NCBI RefSeq assembly: GCF_003014595.1
Contig: NZ_PYGK01000001.1
Span: 62,001 to 126,000 of the forward strand
DNA: 64,000 bases
Reading direction: 5' to 3'
Source of the DNA: Chitinophaga ginsengisoli
GTDB taxonomy: Bacteria; Bacteroidota; Bacteroidia; Chitinophagales; Chitinophagaceae
The notes under the pieces: model-generated
The model's database searches: none
What the model saw: only the letters and a program-made list of their open reading frames with translations
Told to the model about the DNA's origin: nothing
Position numbers and translations under genes: made by a program
Shown: positions 7,390 through 15,204 of the stretch, piece by piece
Layout of the letters: every line of letters starts with the position of its first letter
Position numbering within the stretch: the first letter of the stretch is position 1

Positions 7390-8289
7390 ATGCACCAGCC
7401 CCTCTTAACTGCATTACTGAATAAAGAAATCAAGGCCCTTGCAAGGAGTATTTCACTTGTTGAAAATGAAGCTGCCGGCTATCAGGAATTACTGGAAGCT
7501 CTTCCTGTGAACAGTAATACCCGGGTGATAGGTATTACCGGTCCTCCGGGAGCAGGAAAAAGCACACTCGTGAATGCGCTGATAACTTTCCTGTTGGGTC
7601 AGGACAAACGCATTGCGATCATCGCCATTGATCCTTCTTCACCATTCAACTATGGCGCCTTACTGGGCGATCGCATCCGTATGGGACAACACTTCGACAA
7701 CCAGCAGGTATATATCCGTTCTATGGCCAGCAGAGGGGCTTTAGGTGGCCTTAGCCCTAAGATCATAGAAGTCAGCGACCTGATAAAAGCAGCCGGGTTC
7801 GACTACCTGTTTATTGAGACGGTAGGAGTAGGACAGAGTGAAGTAGAAATTGCAGGTATTGCCGACACAACTGTGGTGGTGGTAGTACCCGAAGCAGGAG
7901 ATGAGATACAAACGATGAAAGCGGGGCTCATGGAAATTGCCGATATCTTTGTGGTCAATAAGGCAGACCGGGATAATGCAGATGAATTTGTTAAGAACCT
8001 CAGATTACTGGCACATAGCAGGTATAAAGAAAACTGGGAGATACCGGTTTTGAAAACTATCGCTACCAGGGAAGAGGGATTAGCTGCGTTGGTCAACGCG
8101 ATTACAAGTCATCAGCAACAAGTGCAGGCCAATCATCAGCATCATGCTTTATTGCTGGCAGAAAAGGCCTACCAGTTATTACAACACCGGCGCATGAAAG
8201 ATGTGAACCGCCGTGCACTCCAGCAGCAGATATTACAACAAATGAACAGCGGTGCATTCAACCTCTACAGGTTTGTGAGTAGTTACTAG
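7390..8289 (+). CDS. meaB: Methylmalonyl-CoA mutase-associated GTPase MeaB
   Basis: MeaB is a G3E-family GTPase that protects and reactivates B12-dependent methylmalonyl-CoA mutase. The 299-residue protein has all motifs in order: Walker A GPPGAGKS (51-58), the DPSSPF switch (81-86), ETVGVGQSE (143-151) and the guanine-specificity motif NKAD (190-193), followed by the C-terminal dimerisation arm. The mutase genes are not adjacent. It is transcribed alone and divergently from the GT2 gene. The assignment is firm; human MMAA and E. coli ArgK belong to the same family. Confidence 0.94.
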   Translation: MHQPLLTALLNKEIKALARSISLVENEAAGYQELLEALPVNSNTRVIGITGPPGAGKSTLVNALITFLLGQDKRIAIIAIDPSSPFNYGALLGDRIRMGQHFDNQQVYIRSMASRGALGGLSPKIIEVSDLIKAAGFDYLFIETVGVGQSEVEIAGIADTTVVVVVPEAGDEIQTMKAGLMEIADIFVVNKADRDNADEFVKNLRLLAHSRYKENWEIPVLKTIATREEGLAALVNAITSHQQQVQANHQHHALLLAEKAYQLLQHRRMKDVNRRALQQQILQQMNSGAFNLYRFVSSY

Positions 8290-8304
8290 CCCCTTAAGAT
8301 TATG

Positions 8305-8312
8305 TATCTTTG
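8305..8312 (+). promoter_or_regulatory. Candidate promoter and start of a long gdx leader
   Basis: TATCTTTG is an exact TAnnTTTG match. A near match (TTA) to the -33 TTG lies 19 nt upstream. It would give gdx a leader of about 225 nt. Confidence 0.45.
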
Positions 8313-8319
8313 CATCCGT

Positions 8320-8545
8320 GTTAAGGTTTCCTACATATCATATCTCCATCGCCTATGCCGTATTCCATTATGCGGCCGGCAACGACGAATCCTGGTTATG
8401 CAGGTAATGTCATGCTGTAACATTACACAATAACACCATTGCTATAACACGTAACACGCATATTCCCATTATACGGATTGCTGCTAAGGCATTATGGCCG
8501 TAAGGGAGGATCTGCAATTTTAAATATCATTAAAACGCATTCATC
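8320..8545 (+). promoter_or_regulatory. Long untranslated leader of gdx/sugE, possible cis-regulatory RNA
   Basis: The leader is about 225 nt and has no ORF of note. It can form a 7-bp hairpin (GTAATGT 8404-8410 with ACATTAC 8420-8426) and a second one closed by TACGG/CCGTA (8472-8476 with 8498-8502), followed by GGGAGG near the gene start. Guanidinium exporters are often riboswitch-controlled, but I do not find the conserved core of the guanidine-I, -II or -III classes. It is therefore marked only as a candidate. Confidence 0.3.
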
Positions 8546-8866
8546 ATGGCCTGGATATTCCTGATTATCGGTGGATTATTTGAAATCGGCTTTACCATCT
8601 CATTGAAATATTCTGAAAACTTTACACGGCTCTGGCCTACTATCGGCTTCTTCGCCTGTATCTCGCTGAGCTTTCTGTTCCTCAACAAGGCTATTAACAG
8701 CGGACTTCCTATCGGTACTTCCTATGCCGTATGGACGGGTATTGGCGCTGCCGGCACCGCTATTGCAGGTATGCTGTTGTTTAAGGAACCAGCAGCATTC
8801 TGGCGCCTGTTTTTCCTCTTCATGCTGATCGCTTCTATAGTAGGATTAAAAGTAGTGGCTGAATAA
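8546..8866 (+). CDS. sugE: SMR-family guanidinium exporter (Gdx/SugE type)
   Basis: The protein has 106 residues and four transmembrane helices, the size of a small multidrug resistance transporter. The essential proton/substrate glutamate is at position 13 (GGLFEIGF). Sequence signatures are those of the SugE/Gdx branch rather than EmrE: W3-I-type start MAWIFL, the LPIGTSYAVWTGIGAAGTAIAG stretch and terminal GLKVVAE. Gdx proteins export guanidinium in exchange for protons as antiparallel dimers in the inner membrane. It is preceded by an unusually long leader and ends 11 bp before the convergent ClC gene. Confidence 0.9.
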   Translation: MAWIFLIIGGLFEIGFTISLKYSENFTRLWPTIGFFACISLSFLFLNKAINSGLPIGTSYAVWTGIGAAGTAIAGMLLFKEPAAFWRLFFLFMLIASIVGLKVVAE

Positions 8867-8877
8867 ATCCGCCAGGG

Positions 8878-10152
8878 TTAAGAGACATTTTCAGGTAGCA
8901 CAGCCGGCTGTGCTACCTTCTTTTTTGCCAGCAGGAATACCACCAGGTATGCGGCAGTACATCCGCAGATAACCGGCAACAGGGCATTCGTAACATGGGT
9001 AGTTTCTATAGCAAAAAAGATAGCGGCAGGCAGTACCCTGTTTCCTCCGGCAAACATGGCCGTCATGCCTACCAAAGCTGCCAGCGCAAAGTTCAGCTGC
9101 ACCGCGGGGAACATGAATTGCAACAGGAAGGTAACAAACAGGCCCAGGGCTCCTCCGGAAACTAGTAAGGGGGCCATTGTCCCTCCCGGGATACCACTGC
9201 CTACAGTAATACTCATCAGTAATAATTTCCCCAGGGCCATTACTACAAGGAATTGCAAGGTCACCTGCCCCAGCAGGAGGCTGTCTATATGTTCATAACC
9301 CGCCCCCAGGATCTCGGGGGAAAAATATCCAATTATGCCGGTGAGCATAGCTCCTGCCACAGGCCACCATAATTTATCAACTGGTAGCTTCCGAAAGAGA
9401 TGGCCTATTCCATTGAGCATCTTCCTGGCGAGGATCGCTACTAACCCAACCAATAATCCGGTAACGGTATACCCCAGCAATGCCGGCACACCCGCCATTG
9501 TTACCTCCGGCATCATAAATATGGCGTCGCTGCCGCGCAGCAGGTAATGTAACAGCATACCGGTTCCTCCACCCAATATGACGGCGGTAATACCTACCCA
9601 GGTCAGTTCAACCATCAGTAATTCTATAATTAGGGCGATAGCCGCCAGGGGACTTCCAAAAAGAAATGCAATACCTCCCGCTATAGCTGCTGCTGCCAGG
9701 ATCTGTTTCTCCCGGACGCCGGCTCTTTTTACCTGGCTGACCGCCACAAAAGGCATATCAGCCAGTGCACCTTCCAGACCAAGCGGGATGCCTGCGTTAA
9801 TGGACAGGATACTCTGCACAGGTCTTAACAGTTGCCTTACCCTGTCACCGGCATAACGTAACACAAGCGCTATAAGAAGGGTAACAATGACCGGTATCAG
9901 CAGGACCATTAAATTGTGCTCGTCCAGATCTCTGGACATACCAGGCAGTCCGCAATAAGTGCTCAGCGCCTGCATAGCCATGATCAGCCCTTCTGTTATC
10001 ATAGCGGCCGCAGCGGCTGCTATAATCGACAAACAAAACAATACTGGGATATTTCTTCCGGGGATGGTATTCACAGGAACGGATGTTTCCATATTTACAG
10101 GGGCCGAGACGGGAATGCCTCCTCTGATAAATAACTGGAAAATGCTTCTCAT
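8878..10152 (-). CDS. ClC-family chloride channel/antiporter
   Basis: The 424-residue polytopic membrane protein has the two inverted halves of the ClC fold. The gating glutamate region reads PLGLEGALAD where typical ClC proteins have G-R/K-E-G-P; the glutamate is kept but the following proline is not. The second selectivity loop reads GSGIPGGTMAPLL in place of GGxFxPxL, with Met for the usual Phe. The C-terminal CBS domains found in many ClCs are absent. It would move chloride or another anion, possibly in exchange for protons; the altered filter makes specificity uncertain. The N-terminus before the first helix is unusually long (about 35 residues). Confidence 0.85.
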   Translation of the reverse strand: MRSIFQLFIRGGIPVSAPVNMETSVPVNTIPGRNIPVLFCLSIIAAAAAAMITEGLIMAMQALSTYCGLPGMSRDLDEHNLMVLLIPVIVTLLIALVLRYAGDRVRQLLRPVQSILSINAGIPLGLEGALADMPFVAVSQVKRAGVREKQILAAAAIAGGIAFLFGSPLAAIALIIELLMVELTWVGITAVILGGGTGMLLHYLLRGSDAIFMMPEVTMAGVPALLGYTVTGLLVGLVAILARKMLNGIGHLFRKLPVDKLWWPVAGAMLTGIIGYFSPEILGAGYEHIDSLLLGQVTLQFLVVMALGKLLLMSITVGSGIPGGTMAPLLVSGGALGLFVTFLLQFMFPAVQLNFALAALVGMTAMFAGGNRVLPAAIFFAIETTHVTNALLPVICGCTAAYLVVFLLAKKKVAQPAVLPENVS

Positions 10153-10467
10153 AGCTGGTCAGGTTTAAACACCCAATTTACATATTCTTCACCGGAGGAT
10201 TCACTACCGTACAATTATCGTCTACATTTGTTAATCGGAAGTTAATGTATATCAAGAAAGGGCCAATATTTTAGTTAAAAATTTAATTTATTGTTAATTG
10301 GTATAAACAAGATTAGTAGTATTCCCTTCATTCTCGCTTATCCGTTTTAGCACTGGTAAATAAGATGTTAAATATTTTACCAGTTTCTTACCATTCCTAC
10401 TTTTGTATCCTACCTGATCCGTTATATGATTCACTATATTCTATGACCTAAAACTGAATACACTACT
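10153..10467. other. Divergent intergenic region, ClC / DUF2024
   Basis: AT-rich promoter region of 315 bp. A candidate -7 element TACTTTTG lies at 10398-10405 on the plus strand, about 63 bp before the DUF2024 start. Nothing else stands out. Confidence 0.4.
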
Positions 10468-10734
10468 ATGGAGGTTGCTATCTTTGACACCTACGTCAAG
10501 CGTCGTGAGGGCGGTTATATGCACTTCGACATCATCGTATCCGCCGATACCAATTATGAGAATGTGCTCACCTTTGGCAATGCATATCTCAAGTCGAAAT
10601 CTATTGAAAAACAATCTGTTTCTTCCAGGGACTGCCGGTTTTGTCATGTACAGGAAATGATCCCCATCTGGGAACAAAACATCCTGCAACAGGGCTACCA
10701 TATTTATGAGATGGAAGGCTGCAGTAACAAATAA
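10468..10734 (+). CDS. DUF2024 family protein
   Basis: The 88-residue protein starts MEVAIFDTYVKRREGGYMHFDIIV, the signature of DUF2024, a small alpha/beta family of unknown function found in Bacteroidota and some proteobacteria. It carries the family's CRFCH motif (near residue 56-60) followed by an acidic/His region, which could bind a metal; that is inference. It is monocistronic with its own terminator 35 bp downstream. The shorter reading frames inside it are shadows. Confidence 0.85.
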   Translation: MEVAIFDTYVKRREGGYMHFDIIVSADTNYENVLTFGNAYLKSKSIEKQSVSSRDCRFCHVQEMIPIWEQNILQQGYHIYEMEGCSNK

Positions 10735-10769
10735 GTCAAGTCGTAAACTGTATCCTAATAAGAACATCA

Positions 10770-10808
10770 AAGGAGGTCTGGTATGAAACCGGACCTCCTT
10801 CTTTCTTT
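10770..10808. terminator. Terminator between DUF2024 gene and respiratory operon
   Basis: A 13-bp stem (10770-10782 with 10788-10800, one G-U pair) with a 5-nt loop is followed by CTTTCTTT on the plus strand and by TTTGATGTT on the minus strand. It probably serves both convergent transcripts. Confidence 0.8.
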
Positions 10809-10830
10809 AATATCCTGACGTGATTATTCT

Positions 10831-11040
10831 TTATGCTTCACGGTTGTTCCTGAAGTGCCTGAACACCATGATACCAATGATTATCAATGGTGTGGCTGCC
10901 AGCATCAGGATACCATTATTTAATCCTTTTGCAGGACCTTCTCCCAGTTGCTGAGCTGTTTTGGTACAAAGCGAGCATTGCGCCATTGCCTGCACACCAG
11001 AGTATAATATAATCACTAATAACCCAATGATCTTTTTCAT
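10831..11040 (-). CDS. Small CxxC membrane protein at the end of the oxidase operon
   Basis: The 69-residue protein is not assignable to a named family by me. It has a cleavable signal peptide (to about residue 21, AMAQ|C), then CSLCTKTAQQLGEG with a CxxC pair immediately after the cleavage site, and one transmembrane helix (about 43-61) with a basic RHFRNNRE tail. It is the last gene of the ACIII/cytochrome oxidase operon, 44 bp after the DUF420 gene. The position and exposed CxxC fit a role in oxidase assembly, for example metal or thiol handling on the periplasmic face, or a small accessory subunit; this is inference only. Confidence 0.75.
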   Translation of the reverse strand: MKKIIGLLVIILYSGVQAMAQCSLCTKTAQQLGEGPAKGLNNGILMLAATPLIIIGIMVFRHFRNNREA

Positions 11041-11084
11041 ACAGTAAATTTAAGCATTCCTCTCATTCCGGCCGTTACCATCAA

Positions 11085-11654
11085 TCAATAGTAGGGAGAT
11101 ATCATCACATACACGATCACACCGGTTATTGCTACATAGAACCAGATTGGCCAGGTGATACGCGCTATCTTCTTATGCTTCACGAAATCTGACTGGAACC
11201 CACGCAGCAATGTAAACAGTACCAGGGGTACAATAACGATTGCCAGCAAGATATGCGTCAGCAGAATGAAATAATAAATATAAGCACTTCCACCTACCAG
11301 TGCCTTTTCAGCAGCGTCTACCACATGGTCGTGGTTGATATCACCATACTTGGTACTCTCCGTAAAGAAGTGATAAGTAACATAGGATATCAGAAACAGT
11401 GCTGACAGCGCTACCGCTATCAGGTTGGTTGTTTTATGCGCTTTGATATGTCCCCTACGTATAAAATATAAACTGGCCAGCAGCAGCACTGCCGTCGTTG
11501 AATTTAATACCGCATGGAACAGGGGAAGTATCTGTACATTGAAGCCGGCTTCCATGTTGGGACGTGGCAGGTAGAATAAGATTGCCACCAACACGGGTAT
11601 TGCTATTGATACAATAGCGATCGGCAGGTTAAGATTTTTACTCTTGATGTCCAT
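11085..11654 (-). CDS. DUF420 membrane protein (CtaM-like oxidase assembly factor)
   Basis: The 189-residue protein has five or six transmembrane helices and conserved histidines (LPLFHAVLN, YHFFTES, LLTHILL), the pattern of DUF420. The Staphylococcus member CtaM is required for activity of a heme-copper oxidase, so an assembly role is the best guess. A hydrophilic insert GDINHDHVVDAAEKALVG (about 104-121) separates two helices. It follows sco by 36 bp in the oxidase operon. Confidence 0.85.
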   Translation of the reverse strand: MDIKSKNLNLPIAIVSIAIPVLVAILFYLPRPNMEAGFNVQILPLFHAVLNSTTAVLLLASLYFIRRGHIKAHKTTNLIAVALSALFLISYVTYHFFTESTKYGDINHDHVVDAAEKALVGGSAYIYYFILLTHILLAIVIVPLVLFTLLRGFQSDFVKHKKIARITWPIWFYVAITGVIVYVMISPYY

Positions 11655-11690
11655 AGCTGTGATTAGAGGCGTTGTGGTACCTCGCTTTAA

Positions 11691-12380
11691 CTAGTCTGTT
11701 GTTGAAAAAAGGCGTTTCAGCAAACCCGGCCTGTGCTTGTCTTTCTCCAGGTGGAGCACTGCAATATCATTCGCACACCTGCGTACGGCGTTGGAATCCA
11801 ATCCATCGTAGTACCCGCGGATGTGGTGATCTTTATCCAGCAGTACCAGCTTCTCGGTATGAATGAAATCGTCCGGACCGCCGTCTCCCTGGGTTACACT
11901 CACATAAACCTCGTTCCTCGCCCAGTCATAAATATCCTTCTTGGCGCAGGTTCCCAGCCACCAGTTGTCGGGGCTGATACCGTGTTTCACACCATACATA
12001 CGCAACTGTTCAGAAGAATCCCTTTCAGGATCTACTGTCAGTGAAACCATCTGTAATAAAGTGTCATTCTTGATATAAGCCTGCTGTATCTTTTCCATGT
12101 TTGCCATCATCTTTGGGCAGATGGAAGGGCAGGAAGTGAAGAAGAAGTTCACCAGTATAACCTTTCCGGGTAAGTCTTTCAGGCTTACTTTCTGGCCCAT
12201 CTGGTTTGTGAAGCTGAAGTCTTTTACCACATGAAAAGTGGTATCATATGTGGCAGTACCATTCTTTACTATTGTGTCTACCTTCTCGGGTATGTAGTAA
12301 CGGGGGATAGGTACCACATCTCTACCGTAATGGTCTACTATCAGGTATCCCACCAATGGCACCAATATTGCCAGCATCAA
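11691..12380 (-). CDS. SCO1/SenC-type copper chaperone (operon copy)
   Basis: Sco proteins deliver copper to the CuA site of cytochrome oxidase subunit II. The thioredoxin-like domain has the copper ligands: FTSCPSICP (C84 and C88 counted from the start used here) and the histidine in FIHTEKL (near 170). The N-terminus is a membrane anchor. The start is uncertain: 12380 is a TTG followed at once by ATG (12377), yet the frame continues upstream with the basic residues ITKRGLIG, exactly what a membrane anchor needs, and reaches a stop without another ATG. A rare ATT start at 12404 is possible. It sits between the oxidase subunit IV and DUF420 genes. Confidence 0.88.
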   Translation of the reverse strand: MMLAILVPLVGYLIVDHYGRDVVPIPRYYIPEKVDTIVKNGTATYDTTFHVVKDFSFTNQMGQKVSLKDLPGKVILVNFFFTSCPSICPKMMANMEKIQQAYIKNDTLLQMVSLTVDPERDSSEQLRMYGVKHGISPDNWWLGTCAKKDIYDWARNEVYVSVTQGDGGPDDFIHTEKLVLLDKDHHIRGYYDGLDSNAVRRCANDIAVLHLEKDKHRPGLLKRLFSTTD

Positions 12381-12433
12381 TCCTATAAGTCCTCTCTTGG
12401 TAATGGCCTGAAGTTTTAATGGTCAGATAAAAT

Positions 12434-12485
12434 TTACGCTTTACAAATGCTGCCATATGATTAGAGCAGCACCTGTAAAGCGTAA
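12434..12485 (-). terminator. Intercistronic hairpin between oxidase subunit IV and sco
   Basis: A perfect 12-bp stem (TTACGCTTTACA, 12434-12445, with its complement 12474-12485) encloses a second 5-bp GCTGC/GCAGC stem. On the minus strand it is followed by AAATTTTATC. It is probably a partial terminator or RNA-processing site that lowers expression of the assembly genes relative to the structural subunits. Confidence 0.6.
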
Positions 12486-12499
12486 CATATAAGTTTGTA

Positions 12500-12904
12500 T
12501 TAGTGATGTGCAGGCTCGTTGGTAACATGCGTTGCTGGAGCAACGTGTGTACCTGGTGCCAGGTCTTTACGCATATGTTTCCAGGAATCACCATCTGCCA
12601 GGAAGGCGATGATGAACCATATAAACAATGCCAGCGGCATCAGAATAGTCATGATCAGATTTCTGATCTCATGACGTAAGTGCATGAACTCAGCAACGAT
12701 GAAGAACGCTTTTACCATTGTCAGCGTTACGAAGATACCATTCAGCGCCCATCTTGCCATGAAGTCGTATTCCAGGTAAAGGAATGCCAGACCTACTTCG
12801 AAAACGGTGATCGCCAATAATATCCAGAACGTTTTCCAGATCGTTTTGGTAGACGAATCATGTCCGTGCTCCTCGTGCGCTACTGCTGTATGTGTATGTT
12901 CCAT
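12500..12904 (-). CDS. Cytochrome c oxidase subunit IV family protein
   Basis: The 134-residue protein has three transmembrane helices (about 22-45, 50-75, 82-103) and the KAFFIVAEFMHLRHE motif of the caa3-type subunit IV. It is a small structural subunit of the terminal oxidase. Both ends are histidine-rich: MEHTHTAVAHEEHGHD at the N-terminus and THVAPATHVTNEPAHH at the C-terminus. It lies 50 bp downstream of the subunit III gene in the operon. Confidence 0.9.
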   Translation of the reverse strand: MEHTHTAVAHEEHGHDSSTKTIWKTFWILLAITVFEVGLAFLYLEYDFMARWALNGIFVTLTMVKAFFIVAEFMHLRHEIRNLIMTILMPLALFIWFIIAFLADGDSWKHMRKDLAPGTHVAPATHVTNEPAHH

Positions 12905-12954
12905 TAGTTTTTTCTTTTTAAAATTCCAGATTACAAATACTTACCGGTCTCCGA

Positions 12955-13629
12955 TTAAAGCAGGTAGAAACAGGTGAATACGAATACCCAAACCAGATCT
13001 ACGAAGTGCCAGTATAAACCAACCTTCTCAACCATTTCATAGTGACCTCTCTCTTCGTAAGTACCTTTCAGTACGTTAGCCAGGATCACGATGTTCAGCA
13101 CCACACCGGAAGTTACGTGTAAACCGTGGAAACCAGTGATAGTAAAGAAGAAGTTGGTAAAGTTAGTAGAAGCAATTGTTCCATCAACGTTCAGGAAAGG
13201 ATTACGTCCCCACCATGCACCGGCTTCATGAAGGTGCGTCCATTCCCATGCCTGACAGGACAGGAAGGCGATACCACCCAGGATAGTCCATGACAGCCAT
13301 TTTGCAACAGCTTTACGGTCTCTCATGTGACCAGCGTGTACAGCCAACACCATTGTTACAGAACTCATAATCAGGATGAAGGTCATCAAGCTCACAAATA
13401 CCAGTGGCAGATGTGTGTGTCCCATACCCGGAAATGAGTGGAACACCTCATTGGGATCAGGCCAGGAAGTGCTCATGAAGCGGATCGTACCGTATGATAT
13501 CAGCAATGCTCCAAAAGTAAAGGCATCTGACATCAGGAAGTACCACATCATCAACTTTCCGTAGCTCACATTAAAAGGAGAATGTCCCCCGGACCACCAT
13601 TTTTTCTTCGCTGTAACTGCTGTATCCAT
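12955..13629 (-). CDS. Cytochrome c oxidase subunit III
   Basis: The 224-residue protein has five to seven membrane helices typical of heme-copper oxidase subunit III. Signatures are GKLMMWYFLMSDAFTFGALL near the N-terminus and FFTITGFHGLHVTSGVVLN and GLYWHFVDLVWVFVFTCFYL at the C-terminus. Subunit III stabilises the catalytic core. It is the second of two subunit III-like genes in a row; this copy has the cleaner family pattern. Confidence 0.92.
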   Translation of the reverse strand: MDTAVTAKKKWWSGGHSPFNVSYGKLMMWYFLMSDAFTFGALLISYGTIRFMSTSWPDPNEVFHSFPGMGHTHLPLVFVSLMTFILIMSSVTMVLAVHAGHMRDRKAVAKWLSWTILGGIAFLSCQAWEWTHLHEAGAWWGRNPFLNVDGTIASTNFTNFFFTITGFHGLHVTSGVVLNIVILANVLKGTYEERGHYEMVEKVGLYWHFVDLVWVFVFTCFYLL

Positions 13630-13659
13630 TGTTTGTTTTGTAATTAATTTTTAGAAAGT

Positions 13660-14223
13660 TTATCTGGCAATACTCAGAAATATCAACAGGTAAATCCATA
13701 ACCCATCCACAAAATGCCAATACGTGGCGGCTACTTCTATCGGAACGGCACTATACGTACGTACCCTCGTACGGAAGGCCCTGCCAAACATGATCAGCAG
13801 TGCTACAACACCACCCAGCACGTGCAACAGGTGTACACTTACTATTACATAGATGAAGGACACGGATGCCGGCCCGTTTAACGGAAGCCCCATATCAGTC
13901 ATCTGTTTGAAACCAATCCACTGACACGCGGCAAAAGCTACTCCCAGTATTGCGGTCAGCGTGATCAGCTGCTTGTACCGCTGCATGTTCCTGTTACGGA
14001 ACTGTTCTACCGCCATCTGGATAGTTGCACTGCTGGTCAGGATGACTGCAGTAGAGATCCAGAAAATAAACGGCAGCTGGAAGGTAAACCAGTTTGCCTG
14101 CGCACGCTTTACTACATACGCACTTGTAAACCCGATGAACATCATGGTAATACTACCCATTGCTATCCAGAGGGAATATTTATGCGGATGTATTTTATTT
14201 CGTTGTAAGCTCATTGCGTCCAT
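13660..14223 (-). CDS. Heme-copper oxidase subunit III-like protein (second copy)
   Basis: The product of about 187 residues is a shorter subunit III paralogue: SLWIAMGSITMMFIGFTSAYVVKR at the N-terminus, SVHLLHVLGGVVALLI in the middle and ATYWHFVDGLWIYLLIFL at the end. The frame is open to 14274, overlapping ctaB, but an AAGGAG box precedes the ATGs at 14223 and 14214, so one of these is the start. The two adjacent subunit III genes probably encode the two halves of the helical bundle seen as separate polypeptides in Bacteroidota oxidases; that is inference. Confidence 0.85.
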   Translation of the reverse strand: MDAMSLQRNKIHPHKYSLWIAMGSITMMFIGFTSAYVVKRAQANWFTFQLPFIFWISTAVILTSSATIQMAVEQFRNRNMQRYKQLITLTAILGVAFAACQWIGFKQMTDMGLPLNGPASVSFIYVIVSVHLLHVLGGVVALLIMFGRAFRTRVRTYSAVPIEVAATYWHFVDGLWIYLLIFLSIAR

Positions 14224-14245
14224 CACTCCTTGTTTCAAAATTGAA

Positions 14246-15148
14246 CTATCCGATCTTATCAAAGAGTAGTGCAAACTCCATGACCATCAGATAAATATAT
14301 GAACCAAACATCAACTTTCTGGCGGCAGGCACATCACATTTCCTGTACAGATTAAATGCACGATACAGAAAGAATAATGTTACCAGCAATACCACGATCG
14401 CAGAAATTGGGCCACTGATATGCAGGTAATAAGGCAATAAACCAGCGGGTATCAGCAGCAGGGTATAAAGCACTGCCTGTAATGCGATCAGCTTGTTGGG
14501 TTCTCCGCCGGCTGGTAACAGTTTGAAACCAGCTTTGGTGTAGTCCTTATAACCTATCCAGGCGATAGCCCAGAAGTGGGGGAACTGCCACAGAAACTGG
14601 ATAGCAAATAGTGCCCATCCGCCTTCACCTATCGCATTGGCACCGCCCGCCCATCCGATGAGCAGGGGCAATGCACCCGGCACCGCTCCCACCAGCACCG
14701 CCAGTGAGTTCCATTTTTTCCAGGGTGTATATACAAATCCGTACAACACCAGGGACAGGAGGCTCAGTCCCGCACACAGCAGGTTGAAGCCCAGCGCCAG
14801 GATCACCAGTCCGGACAAGCCTGTTACAATCGCTAATATGATCGCTTCTGTATCAGACATCCGGCCGGCAGGTAAAGGGCGTACAGCTGTACGCGCCATT
14901 AGCTTATCCGTTTCTTTTTCCAGTAGCTGGTTAATAGTGTTGGCCGAGCCAGACACCAGTAAACCACCGGCAAATAAAGTAAGAACTTTTATCAGATTGA
15001 ACCCGACTCCCGGCACCAGCAGATATCCTACCACACTTGAAAACACCACCATGATAGTGAGATTAAACTTCATCAACTGAGAATAATCCTTCACCTTACT
15101 GGCTACTGCATACGATGTCGACAATTTTATCGAGTTTTCTCTTATCAT
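14246..15148 (-). CDS. ctaB: Protoheme IX farnesyltransferase (heme O synthase)
   Basis: This UbiA-family prenyltransferase adds a farnesyl group to heme b to make heme O, the precursor of heme A for the oxidase encoded next to it. The 300-residue protein has about nine helices. The prenyl-diphosphate motif reads NTINQLLEKETDKLMART followed by VRPLPAGRM (about residues 70-98), and the second acidic loop contains WIGYKDYTKAGFKLLP. The heme A synthase gene is not in the window. It begins 56 bp after the subunit I gene. Confidence 0.94.
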   Translation of the reverse strand: MIRENSIKLSTSYAVASKVKDYSQLMKFNLTIMVVFSSVVGYLLVPGVGFNLIKVLTLFAGGLLVSGSANTINQLLEKETDKLMARTAVRPLPAGRMSDTEAIILAIVTGLSGLVILALGFNLLCAGLSLLSLVLYGFVYTPWKKWNSLAVLVGAVPGALPLLIGWAGGANAIGEGGWALFAIQFLWQFPHFWAIAWIGYKDYTKAGFKLLPAGGEPNKLIALQAVLYTLLLIPAGLLPYYLHISGPISAIVVLLVTLFFLYRAFNLYRKCDVPAARKLMFGSYIYLMVMEFALLFDKIG

Positions 15149-15204
15149 TTCTTCAGCCCATTCCTACAGGTCTTACCCCATAGTTTGCCCAAAAATTCAA
15201 CTTA

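Noticed and set aside
8320-8545. Known guanidine riboswitch
   Set aside because: I could not find the conserved cores of guanidine-I, -II or -III; only an unclassified leader is reported.
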